The notes below the pieces were generated by a model that was not told where the DNA came from, made no database searches, and saw only the letters and a list, made by a program, of their open reading frames with translations. 64,000 nt of DNA from Exophiala sp. HKRS030 (lineage: Eukaryota > Ascomycota > Eurotiomycetes > Chaetothyriales > Herpotrichiellaceae), in contig JAHWDD010000001.1 in assembly GCA_023897205.1 (NCBI GenBank), positions 6,634,001 to 6,698,000 of the forward strand, given 5' to 3'. Below, piece after piece: positions 56,126 through 64,000 of this stretch (within the stretch, counting starts at the first letter, position 1; each line of letters starts with the position of its first letter). The position numbers and the translations under genes are program-made.

Positions 56126-57126
56126 ATTGGAAGCATCCTCCTTCACCTTTTGTCTCTCATCGAATTTCGCTTTCTTCGCACGACGTTTTTGTTCACGTTT
56201 GGAGATCGGTTTCTCGTCAACATGGTCTTGCACCGCGGGCAAGTTGGTAGGAGCTACGGAGATTGAAGAAGACGCTTTTCTCTTCACACTCTTGGGTGCT
56301 GTAGACACGAAGACTGCCTTTCCATTAGGCTGAGTAGTTTCCGGTTTTTGTGAGGCGCCTTTGCTGCCATTCACTAGGTTCATGGTGTTTGCTAGGGGCT
56401 GAGCACCACCGTCGAGAATATCCACCACCCACGAAAACTGGTCCGTTTTATTTTTGCCAGGCGAACCACCTTTGCAGCCTCTTCACATATCGCTTCTTTG
56501 CCACGCTCCTGTCCAAGTCCCCAGAGTTGGGCTAGATTCATCACGTCGTATGGGCCACGGACGCTCAAAGCATTTTTGGCTTCGCTACTCAGGATAATGC
56601 CCCTCCCTCTCGTAGCACGTATCAGTGCAGCGGCGCCGCTGATGAGGTTCCTCCTTGCATCACTGGAAGGACCAGTGGAATTCGCTATTCCAGACGAATA
56701 GCAGATCTCAAATCGAATACCACGTTGAAGGGCGGAGGCGACAGTTTTGAATTTCAGGATGAAGGGTAGACGTTGAGAGAAGTCCAGGGAGATGAGATCG
56801 CACTCGAGACTGGAACAACACAATTGGAGACTCTTCTCGTTTGTAGGGCGGAGGGCAAGTAAGTCGTAGTGAGGGAGAAATGAGGATAGGCGGTGATTCT
56901 GCGTCGCATCACTAATGGTGATGTTCAAGCGAGTAAGGACCTTTTGAATCGATTCGGGGACAGTGAGAGCAGAGGTTGGGATTGACTGTGGACTTGATGG
57001 AAGTTTGCCTGTCACAGATAAAGAAAGAGCCACTATCGTATATCCCAACTCAGCCTGGAACGAAAGAGAGTTGTGCAATTCAACATGGTTGGAGGAGTAT
57101 GGTAAGTTCAGGTCATGAAACGGCAT
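56105..57126 (-). CDS. rpp1: RNase P/MRP protein subunit Rpp1 (p30), one apparent frameshift
   Basis: Protein subunit of nuclear RNase P and RNase MRP, needed for tRNA 5' processing and rRNA maturation. The PHP/TIM-barrel-like Rpp30 fold is seen in FHDLNLPYS, LGYTIVALSLSVTGKLP, YDLLALRPTNEKSLQLCCSSLECDLISLDFSQRLPFILKFKTVASALQRGIRFEICYSSGI, NLISGAAALIRATRGRGIILSSEAKNALSVRGPYDVMNLAQLWGL and AKIKRTSFRG. Directly after that, at CCC 56428-56430, one base (G on the coding strand) is missing; restoring it continues GVVDILDGG and a Lys-rich nuclear-type tail (KREQKRRAKKAKFDERQ). Total 341 codons with the added base, normal for the family. The break in an essential gene argues for a sequence error. 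Confidence 0.88.
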
Positions 57127-57991
57127 GTTGATAGTGTGTAGGAAAGAAAAAGCAGGGTGGACGGGGACTTGAGAAGACCAAGTTGACCATCGTGGATTAT
57201 GAGAGGAGTGTTCCGCGGGTCAGAGCAATTGCGATCATGAATTTAACTGTGCATGACTGTTCGCATAGAAGTTGTAAGAGATGTTGACAGACCGAAGGAA
57301 GAAATAATTCGACATGACATGTGGATCACGCACTTGTACTCCGTACCTGATCAGCCTTCAAATGGCACTCTTTACAGTACACACTGAGTACACTGCCTGG
57401 TTACCCGCCGCTTAATTTCGTCTCCCCGCTAGACCATCCGTAATTCAGAGGAGAATCATTTAATATTCCACTAAATAAATCATCTACCCATTTTAGGTTA
57501 GGTTCATTATTAAAGTGCCATCAGTTCTCAGTACCGCTGCTTGAAGCGTTGTGGGGCGTCCCAGATAACGAACGGCTTAGGGGGTTAGTTGCCTGCTTTT
57601 CCGGGCGTGTCGTTTAGCTAAGCACATCAACTGGTTCCATTGGTTCCAGGCATCTACGCACAAGGCGCCCGGGTGGTTAGTCTGCGGATGAGAAAGGCTG
57701 TGTGGCTGCACACCAGGCCACTGTGGTTTGCGTCCATCAATATAACTCCACCTCGAAATCATACCGTTCCATGACTTGCCATTGACAACAACATCTCGCA
57801 TGCACCACGCATTTGTCCACTCCCTCCTCATCCTCACCGGATTTCGTCCTCATCTGGTTTCGCAGGGTGCGCCTGGGCGCCTGCACCTCATCTATCCCGG
57901 TTCCTCGCACTTGGACATAGCATCCACGGTTTCAATCGCATGATAGTGCCCCGCCATTACCCTCTCCTATCTGTCGCCGCGACTTGCAGCC
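57127..57991. promoter_or_regulatory. Divergent promoter between Rpp1 and CK2 alpha genes
   Basis: No gene. Both flanking genes start at its edges; a short CT-rich leader precedes the kinase start. Confidence 0.5.
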
Positions 57992-59180
57992 ATGGCGCGG
58001 GTTTATGCTGATGTCAACGCCAATATGCCCCGGTCGTACTGGGACTATGACTCAGTGGCCATTTCGTGGGGGATACTAGAAAATTACGAAATCGTGCGGA
58101 AGATTGGTATGTTGGCGAACGCCCTCCGTATGTTTTTTGAAGATCATAACAAAAACTGACGTATTTGAATTCTTCAAGGTCGAGGGAAATATTCAGAAGT
58201 CTTTGAGGGCATCAACGTTGCCAACTACCAGAAATGTGTCATCAAGGTGCTGAAGCCGGTCAAAAAGAAGAAGATAAAGCGTGAAATCAAAATTCTACAA
58301 AACCTTTCCGGTGGCCCCAATATTGTCGCGTTATTGGACGTGGTGCGCGACAGTCAGTCCAAGACACCCAGTCTGATATTCGAAAACGTTGACAACACCG
58401 ATTTCCGTACCTTGTATCCCCGGTTCGTCGATTATGATGTTCGTTTCTATATCAATGAGCTCCTCAAGGCCCTGGACTTCTGTCACAGCAAAGGCATCAT
58501 GCATCGCGACGTCAAACCCCACAACGTCATGATAGACCATGCCAAAAGGAAGGTACGTTTGATTTGTGTTTGCTCTGATCCCAAAGCCTAGGTTAACGTC
58601 AACTAGCTACGTTTGATCGATTGGGGCCTGGCCGAGTTTTACCATCAAGGTACAGAATACAACGTTAGAGTTGCGTCGCGGTATTTTAAAGGGCCGGAGC
58701 TCCTTGTCGACTACCAGGAGTATGACTATTCTCTGGACATGTGGTCACTTGGTGCTATGTTCGCTTCGATGATCTTCCGCAAGGAGCCCTTCTTCCATGG
58801 GCAAAGCAACTCGGATCAACTGGTAAAAATCGCTAAAGTCCTCGGGACGGACGAACTCTTCGAATACCTGGACAAATATGATATCGAACTGGATGCTCAA
58901 TACGACGACATACTTAGCAGGTTTCCCAAGAAACCCTGGCAAAGCTTTGTCAACGCAGATAACCAGCGATTTGTCTCACCTGAAGCCATCGATTTCTTGG
59001 ATAAACTGCTCAGATATGACCATCAGGTATGTCATCGTCGAACAATCGCACAAGCATCGCCATATACTGACTCATGATCACCAGGAACGACTCACAGCTC
59101 AAGAAGCAATGGCACACCCCTACTTTGCGCCGGTGCGGTCGGCGGCGCAACAAGTGGCTGCACAGAACCATGTTTCTTGA
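57992..59180 (+). CDS. cka1: Casein kinase 2 catalytic subunit alpha
   Basis: Constitutively active Ser/Thr kinase of nucleus and cytoplasm. Exons 57992-58106, 58179-58552, 58607-59026 and 59085-59180; 334 residues, the usual core length. The glycine loop [12 protein letters not shown] is completed across the first junction. [20 protein letters not shown] carries the ATP lysine and the basic substrate stretch; [11 protein letters not shown] is the catalytic loop; DWGLAEFYH has the DWG instead of DFG that marks CK2; [29 protein letters not shown] is the activation segment. The N-terminal segment [22 protein letters not shown], which packs on the activation loop and locks the kinase on, is present. 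Confidence 0.97.
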
Positions 59181-59984
59181 CCAAAAGTGCTGCAAAACTT
59201 AAATAAAATGCAGCCATCAGACTAATTGCACAAGGAACAGCCCCTTCGTTGGACCTGTGCCATGTAACCTGCAGATATCAAGCAGTAAGGCACATATCAC
59301 AAACGAACAACGCTGTCTTCGACATTACCACAACCTCGCAGAATCTCAGCTCGTGGTCAAATCGTGGAGTCGTGCTGTTGGTTGACGAAAGGAACGATGA
59401 TAGTGACGAAGAGGTCTACAAATGACAGATCGCAAGAATTGTGAGGCTACTTGTGGTCGTATCAAAGAATATAGGCGTTCATTGATGTTGATGCGGAGTA
59501 TTGAGAGTCCGCACAGAATGGCAAGGTGGAGGCAGGCTGGATAGAGCGGGTGTCACAGACCACTCAACTCACTCAACCAAACCAATTTCTAATTTCGAAT
59601 CTCAATCTCAATATCTGAGTCACTGATCAAAACCAATCGTAAATGTCAACTGTAGGTGTAAACATTGTTCAATGCGCTCATTACATGATGCAACGGACTT
59701 GTCTCTACGAAGTCACCTGGTTAGGTATTTCGTGGGAGATACCCAACGGCATACTTACGAAGTAGATCAGAATATGGCCTTGGCACGGCGGTGGGATCGT
59801 GGCACCGATTCGAAGGTGTCAGCCTTGTCTCTCTTCAATATAGACACTCTAAAGCTTGGGTCTGAACTTGAGCGATATTCCTTTCAAATCGCTCAGGTCA
59901 TCAATGATGTGACTCTCCCGGCCATCAGCGCTCGTAGCTATGGTACCGACATTTTAGAAGCTCACTTCCAGGTCGACATGGATC
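59181..59984. other. Intergenic: CK2 3' flank and HET gene promoter
   Basis: A 129-codon open frame (59672-60061, plus) overlaps the HET gene start in another frame and has no recognisable motif, so it is not called. Confidence 0.5.
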
Positions 59985-62426
59985 ATGGATCATTTAGATC
60001 TTCCGAGAAATCCCAAGTACCCGCCTACCATCATTCCTTATCTTACCACCCAAGCATATGATGGCAAGGAATTTGAGTCTTACCATGTCAGACACGGCTG
60101 GAACGATGCTGACGTCGACGGATCAGCGGCCTGTTCGAAATCACTTGACGAGAGAGCAACTTTCGTTCAAACTTGGTTATTTTTCGGATTGCTTGATTGT
60201 GTCTTTGGGAATCTGTACTCCAGGTCCGACTGGATACAAAGTCAAGACTCAGGACCACCTGCGGTGAGTCTGTTGAAGCTGTCGTCTAAGCTACATCAAT
60301 TATATCCGGGTCGGCACGTTGATGATTCTCACAATGTCGAGCTTGATACCGAGCGTTCTGTTTTCATGGACCACGACCAGCCGTCGAATGATACCTCTAT
60401 GCATCTCAAAAGGGAGCTTTATGATCTTGACATCCCTGCATTACTTCTTACTGCTCATGAAATGAACCTGAGAATCCTGGCCAATGGACCATACAATCAC
60501 GATCTCGATTTGATCTGCTTGTCAGTAGCAGCTCTAGGGGAAGTACTCAGCACACATCTTGGTGTCTCGGATGATAACCTGTGGCTCATGAGTACCTCCA
60601 ACAATTTTCTGTTCCAACGAATGCTCGATGATGGTTGGTGTCCTCTCGAAATCATCAGACTGACCAAGACATCCAGTGTAGCCCAGGTCTATTACATGAG
60701 TAATATGGACCGCCCTGGACCGACTAGAAGCCACGAACTGTGTCGAGAACAGATTAAGTTGGAAGATGTCGATGTCCAAGGATTATTTTCTCGGAGTTCT
60801 GAAGACTTGTTGAGGTGCACAGCTTACGATATGGATTGGCAAACATACAAAACGGAGCATGTTGGTGATTGTACGTGCAACGAGTTGTATGCAAAGCAAT
60901 CCGAACTCGAAGAAATCCTCGAGAAGGGATTCTTTCCCGTATTGATACCAGCATCAAGCATTGAGAGTGATGAGGCCTACCTTCCCCTGGCTTCAACTGA
61001 GGATTATCCGAAATATGTCTGCGTGTCTCATGTGTGGTCAGACGGGCTCGGAAATCCTCATGCAAATGCCCTGCCCAGATGTCAATACTTACGACTCTCC
61101 GCCTTGATCAATGGCCTCTTTTCCAATGAAGTTGTACCCTTCTGGATTGATACAATCGGCGTTCCACGAGAACCAGCGAAAATCAGACGCCGTACCATTA
61201 TGCTCATGCGGAAGACCTACTGGGATGCGCACGTGGTCCTTGTACTGGACAAATATCTGCTCGATTTTGATCAAAACCTGAGTCCCGAATCGGAACTCTG
61301 GTTGAGAGTGACAAATTGTGGCTGGACTAGACGGCTGTGGACTTTGCAAGAGAGTGCGTTGGCGGAAAAGGTATTGATCCAAGTGAAAGGTGGTGTCATC
61401 GACCTAGACAGGTGCGTCGAGTTCAAGTCCACTGACAATCACAAATTCGTGGTCGAGTGGATTCGACTTCGTGGCGCCTGGGAACGGTACACTGGTTCCT
61501 CCAAAAGCGAGACCGACAGTCAGAGCTCAGCCGACAGTTTGTTGAGTACTCTCAGCGATGCGTTGGCGTGGCGTTCGACGAGCATTGTGGAAGACGAAGC
61601 GATATGTCTAGCGGCATTGACTAATCTCAGCCCGTTTTCCATCGAACAAATTTTGCTGCTCGAATCCCACGAGGATCGGATGATGAAATTTTGGTCAATG
61701 CAGAAGCACCTATCCAGCAACCTTTTATTTTGGGGTGGCCCAAGAATTCAAAAGGCTCCATTCAAATGGGCGCCTTTGACTTTCCTCAACCAAGGCCCGA
61801 CACCTTTCTTACCAGACGGGACCAGTGGTAGCTCTCCTGCAACGTTCTGTACCAACAGAGGACTGATTTTCAGACTGCCTGGTATGTTTCTTGGAACGTG
61901 GAATGCCCAATTTAGACCCAGAGTTTTCTTGGCCTTGTCAAGCTCGTGGTACGCTCTATCGTCTGATATGGATCGCATTCCCTGTCCCAGCGAAGACGAC
62001 AGGGCGATGCTCGCGGTAATTCTGCAGCAACCTCTGAGCTCTATTGACACGCTGCCTCCAGGAAGTGCTATGGGCGCATTGATTGTTTCAGTTCAGCGTA
62101 CGAATTCAGAACTTTCCCAGTCCTTGACTGTGACACCTGTTTCTCTAGCAACTATTGAAGATGCATCCAGACTTACGGGGTGGGTAAACCCATTACAAGC
62201 CCTTAGATCACGAGCAAACACCGAGTTCTCAAAAGTAGGTAAATGGATGGCCCGAAAGAAGGAGTTGAATGGTGCAGACCTTGGGCACACGAATTCAGAC
62301 AGTGATACTAGGAGCGACATCACCATTGTGGGCCACAACAGCCAGACGACAATGTATCTACAGGGCCGACATATGATGTTTGAGGTCGAATCAACTCCGG
62401 AGGAACAAGAATGGTGCATAGGGTAG
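59985..62426 (+). CDS. HET-domain (heterokaryon incompatibility-type) protein
   Basis: A single exon of 813 residues. The opening MDHLDLPRNPKYPPTIIPYLTTQAYDGKEFESY is like that of a group of HET proteins, which supports this start over upstream frames. The HET domain lies at about 340-480: YVCVSHVWSDGLGNPHANALPRCQYLRLSALI, VPFWIDTIGVPREPAKIRRRTIMLMRKTYWDAHVVLVLDKYL, then NCGWTRRLWTLQESALAEKVLIQ. Such domains trigger cell death or growth arrest upon non-self recognition in some moulds; most family members are untested. No NACHT or repeat domain follows; the C-terminal third has hydrophobic segments (MLAVILQQPL; MGALIVSVQ) but no clear membrane helix. A lone gene next to housekeeping genes. Confidence 0.88.
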   Translation: MDHLDLPRNPKYPPTIIPYLTTQAYDGKEFESYHVRHGWNDADVDGSAACSKSLDERATFVQTWLFFGLLDCVFGNLYSRSDWIQSQDSGPPAVSLLKLSSKLHQLYPGRHVDDSHNVELDTERSVFMDHDQPSNDTSMHLKRELYDLDIPALLLTAHEMNLRILANGPYNHDLDLICLSVAALGEVLSTHLGVSDDNLWLMSTSNNFLFQRMLDDGWCPLEIIRLTKTSSVAQVYYMSNMDRPGPTRSHELCREQIKLEDVDVQGLFSRSSEDLLRCTAYDMDWQTYKTEHVGDCTCNELYAKQSELEEILEKGFFPVLIPASSIESDEAYLPLASTEDYPKYVCVSHVWSDGLGNPHANALPRCQYLRLSALINGLFSNEVVPFWIDTIGVPREPAKIRRRTIMLMRKTYWDAHVVLVLDKYLLDFDQNLSPESELWLRVTNCGWTRRLWTLQESALAEKVLIQVKGGVIDLDRCVEFKSTDNHKFVVEWIRLRGAWERYTGSSKSETDSQSSADSLLSTLSDALAWRSTSIVEDEAICLAALTNLSPFSIEQILLLESHEDRMMKFWSMQKHLSSNLLFWGGPRIQKAPFKWAPLTFLNQGPTPFLPDGTSGSSPATFCTNRGLIFRLPGMFLGTWNAQFRPRVFLALSSSWYALSSDMDRIPCPSEDDRAMLAVILQQPLSSIDTLPPGSAMGALIVSVQRTNSELSQSLTVTPVSLATIEDASRLTGWVNPLQALRSRANTEFSKVGKWMARKKELNGADLGHTNSDSDTRSDITIVGHNSQTTMYLQGRHMMFEVESTPEEQEWCIG

Positions 62427-63084
62427 TCTGTACGGCTCGATAGGTTGAACAGTTGCCGGTTACACGTCTACGTCCGCCGCGCCTGGGTCAATATCTTGAG
62501 ATGTACCAACAGGGCCCGGTACACTAAACTCAGCGAGGCCCGGCGCAAGAAGGCCAACAGAACCCAGTGCACTAAGGCCTGCGAGACCCGATACATTAAA
62601 GCCCGCAGCACTACACCGAGGCACGAGCCCTGGTATTGGCGAAAGCGATTATACTCGTCGTCCCTCTGCGGGCAACCAAAAGGTCTAGAAATCAATCGAT
62701 CAATCAATCAGACATGAGGATATCAGAAGTCTCATCAAGTACTTCCTTGTCCAGGCAGTACAGCAATGTATCACGTGCTTCCTAGGACTCCTACGTTATT
62801 GGCTTGGCACTGCATGTGGCTGCGGGACAGAGGCCAGTGCAACAGTGACTCGTTGCGACTCATAATTTTTACCCCAGACTTTAAAGGCATAGGTACAAAT
62901 TCAATCAAGACCCCGTTCGCATGACTGCCCACCTGTCTTCCTTCCTATGTGTTCATTGAGCTCTTGCCCTCGATAAAACCATAACGCTTCATTTATTCCC
63001 ACGCCGAAAGGCCCGTCATCGAAAATACTGATCAGGTCGACCCTGTTACGCCCTCCTGTTTGGAGACGGCTCCCTCGTTTCAAC
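62427..63084. other. Intergenic before valyl-tRNA synthetase
   Basis: Contains an imperfect repeat (next entry) and the leader of the synthetase gene. No supportable gene. Confidence 0.5.
62512..62612. repeat. Four imperfect 24-25-bp repeats
   Basis: Units start GGCCCGGTACACTAA, GGCCCGGCGCAAGAA, ACCCAGTGCACTAAGG and CCCGATACATTAAAG and each ends near AGCGA/CAGA/GAGA/CAGC. They give the local 90-codon open frame its Lys/Arg-rich character. Confidence 0.5.
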
Positions 63085-64000
63085 ATGGCTTTCAATGCTG
63101 CTTCTCACAACCCCAGTACTTTCTCCCTTGAACCCGAGATACAGCTAAATATACTAATGCCTCTCTACAGCTGGCGACCCAACCGGCTCTCCTTCTGGTC
63201 CTCCTCCGCCTGTATCCTCTGAACTCACATCAAAGATCCAGGATGGTGCCAAAAAGGATTCCCTTGGCCAGAACGTACCTGGTCAAGATAAGCTGAAAAA
63301 TAATGATGGACAAACTGTTATTGGCGAAGCAGGAAAAGAGAAGACTGCTAAAGAAAGTACGCAAAATGACGGTCAATCATGAAATTGACTGAACCCTCCC
63401 TCCAGCCACATCGCCAGAAATGAATCACAAAGATCAAGTACCGGAACGCCGAAAGCATATGGTGTGTAACTGGGAAAGTGATGTGCACCTTCAATAGTGA
63501 TCAAATCCGTAGGAAATCTTCCTATTCCCAATAAACTTTTCATCCAACCAACAGTCGTTGCCTCTTCTGCTGAGATTCTCAAAAGTCTGACTATGATGCC
63601 CTCTGCAGTTGAAAAAGATCGCAAGAAAGCTGAGAAGCTCGCTAAGTTCCAGGAGAAGCAGTCGAAAAAGCAAACAACACCTGCCGCTGAGCCCAAGGCT
63701 GCTAAAGAGAAGAAGGTGAAGAAGACCGCTGCCGTTGACGCATACGAACCGCAAAAGATAGAGGCCGATAGATATCAGTGGTGGGAGAGCAAAGATCTGT
63801 TCAAGCCCCAGTTCACGAAGGATGGCAAGATCAAGCCAGAGGGTAAATTCGTTATTCCGATACCACCTCCCAACGTCACAGGCTCACTACATATGGGTCA
63901 TGCCCTCACCAATGCCTTACAAGATACCATGATTCGACACGCAAGAATGCAGGGCAAAACGACTGCTTGGATACCCGGCTGTGATCATGCTGGCATCGCT
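63085..64000 (+). CDS. vas1: Valyl-tRNA synthetase, N-terminal part (3' end outside window)
   Basis: Class I aminoacyl-tRNA synthetase that charges tRNA-Val; in fungi one gene usually serves cytosol and mitochondria. Exon 1 63085-63115, intron 63116-63170 (TACTAAT branch point), exon 2 63171-63356, intron 63357-63608 (252 bases), exon 3 from 63609 past the window end; phases fit and 203 codons are visible. A disordered N-terminal extension is followed by the Lys/Glu-rich helix [18 protein letters not shown]. Then [37 protein letters not shown] (the HIGH signature) and [11 protein letters not shown], which identify valyl rather than isoleucyl or leucyl synthetase. The long second intron could hide an alternative start for one of the two forms; this was not resolved. 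Confidence 0.92.

Noticed and set aside
59672..60061. Possible first exon of the HET gene
   Set aside because: It is in another frame and the ATG at 59985 already gives the start typical of the family.
62445..62717. 90-codon Arg/Lys-rich frame
   Set aside because: Generated by the local 24-bp repeat; no start context or homology.
1..64000. tRNA or rRNA genes
   Set aside because: Looked for B-box-like GGTTCGA words and cloverleaf arms on both strands by eye and found none convincing; tRNAscan-SE would settle it.

Overview
The window is a 64 kb piece of a nuclear chromosome of a filamentous ascomycete (Pezizomycotina; the class cannot be fixed from this sequence). The evidence is short introns of about 45-120 bases with GTAWGT-type donors and CTRAY branch points close to the acceptor, long pyrimidine-rich leaders, scattered TAGGTA/TACCTA words in promoters, and gene families typical of moulds (HET-domain protein, fungal rhodopsin-like membrane protein, type III polyketide synthase, DUF5321, Akr1, STAND N-terminal fragment). 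Genes lie on both strands as independent transcription units; there are no operons.

Layout. 1-7.8 kb: a large disordered conserved protein (3' end outside the window) and AMP deaminase, both on the minus strand. 7.8-15.2 kb: gene-poor, with a decayed STAND-type N-terminal gene and one small two-exon gene. 15.2-20.2 kb: a divergent membrane-anchored septin-type GTPase and a G3BP/Bre5-like NTF2+RRM protein. 20.2-24.8 kb: a graveyard of broken genes (unknown fragments, C-terminal part of an MFS transporter, a GST-like gene with a stop and a frameshift). 24.9-32.0 kb: DUF5321 protein and the intact 2059-residue separase, divergent from a 303-bp spacer. 33-39 kb: a multi-pass membrane protein whose frame stays open far past its TAG stop, a rhodopsin-like membrane protein with a long tail, and a small-molecule methyltransferase. 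40-48.8 kb: a metabolic block with a peroxisomal thiamine-diphosphate lyase (C-terminal SKL), a conserved fungal methyltransferase-like membrane protein, a 132-residue membrane protein, a type III polyketide synthase and a cytochrome P450; the last two are divergent across a 1.2 kb promoter. 49-53.8 kb: Akr1-type palmitoyltransferase and mitochondrial ATP synthase alpha. 54.1-56.1 kb: a diverged tandem array of about 15 units with a period near 77 bp, interrupted by a broken unknown gene. 56.1-64 kb: RNase P subunit Rpp1, CK2 alpha, a HET-domain protein and the start of cytosolic/mitochondrial valyl-tRNA synthetase.

A striking cross-cutting pattern is that many otherwise well-conserved reading frames (AMP deaminase, the lyase three times, the methyltransferase-like gene, Rpp1) are broken by loss of exactly one base, nearly always G or C and mostly in a G/C run. 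Essential genes are included, so assembly error is the leading explanation; other long genes (separase, HET protein, Akr1, ATP synthase) are unbroken. The most unusual structure is the 77-bp array; the most likely coherent pathway is the type III polyketide synthase/P450 pair, perhaps with its neighbours.
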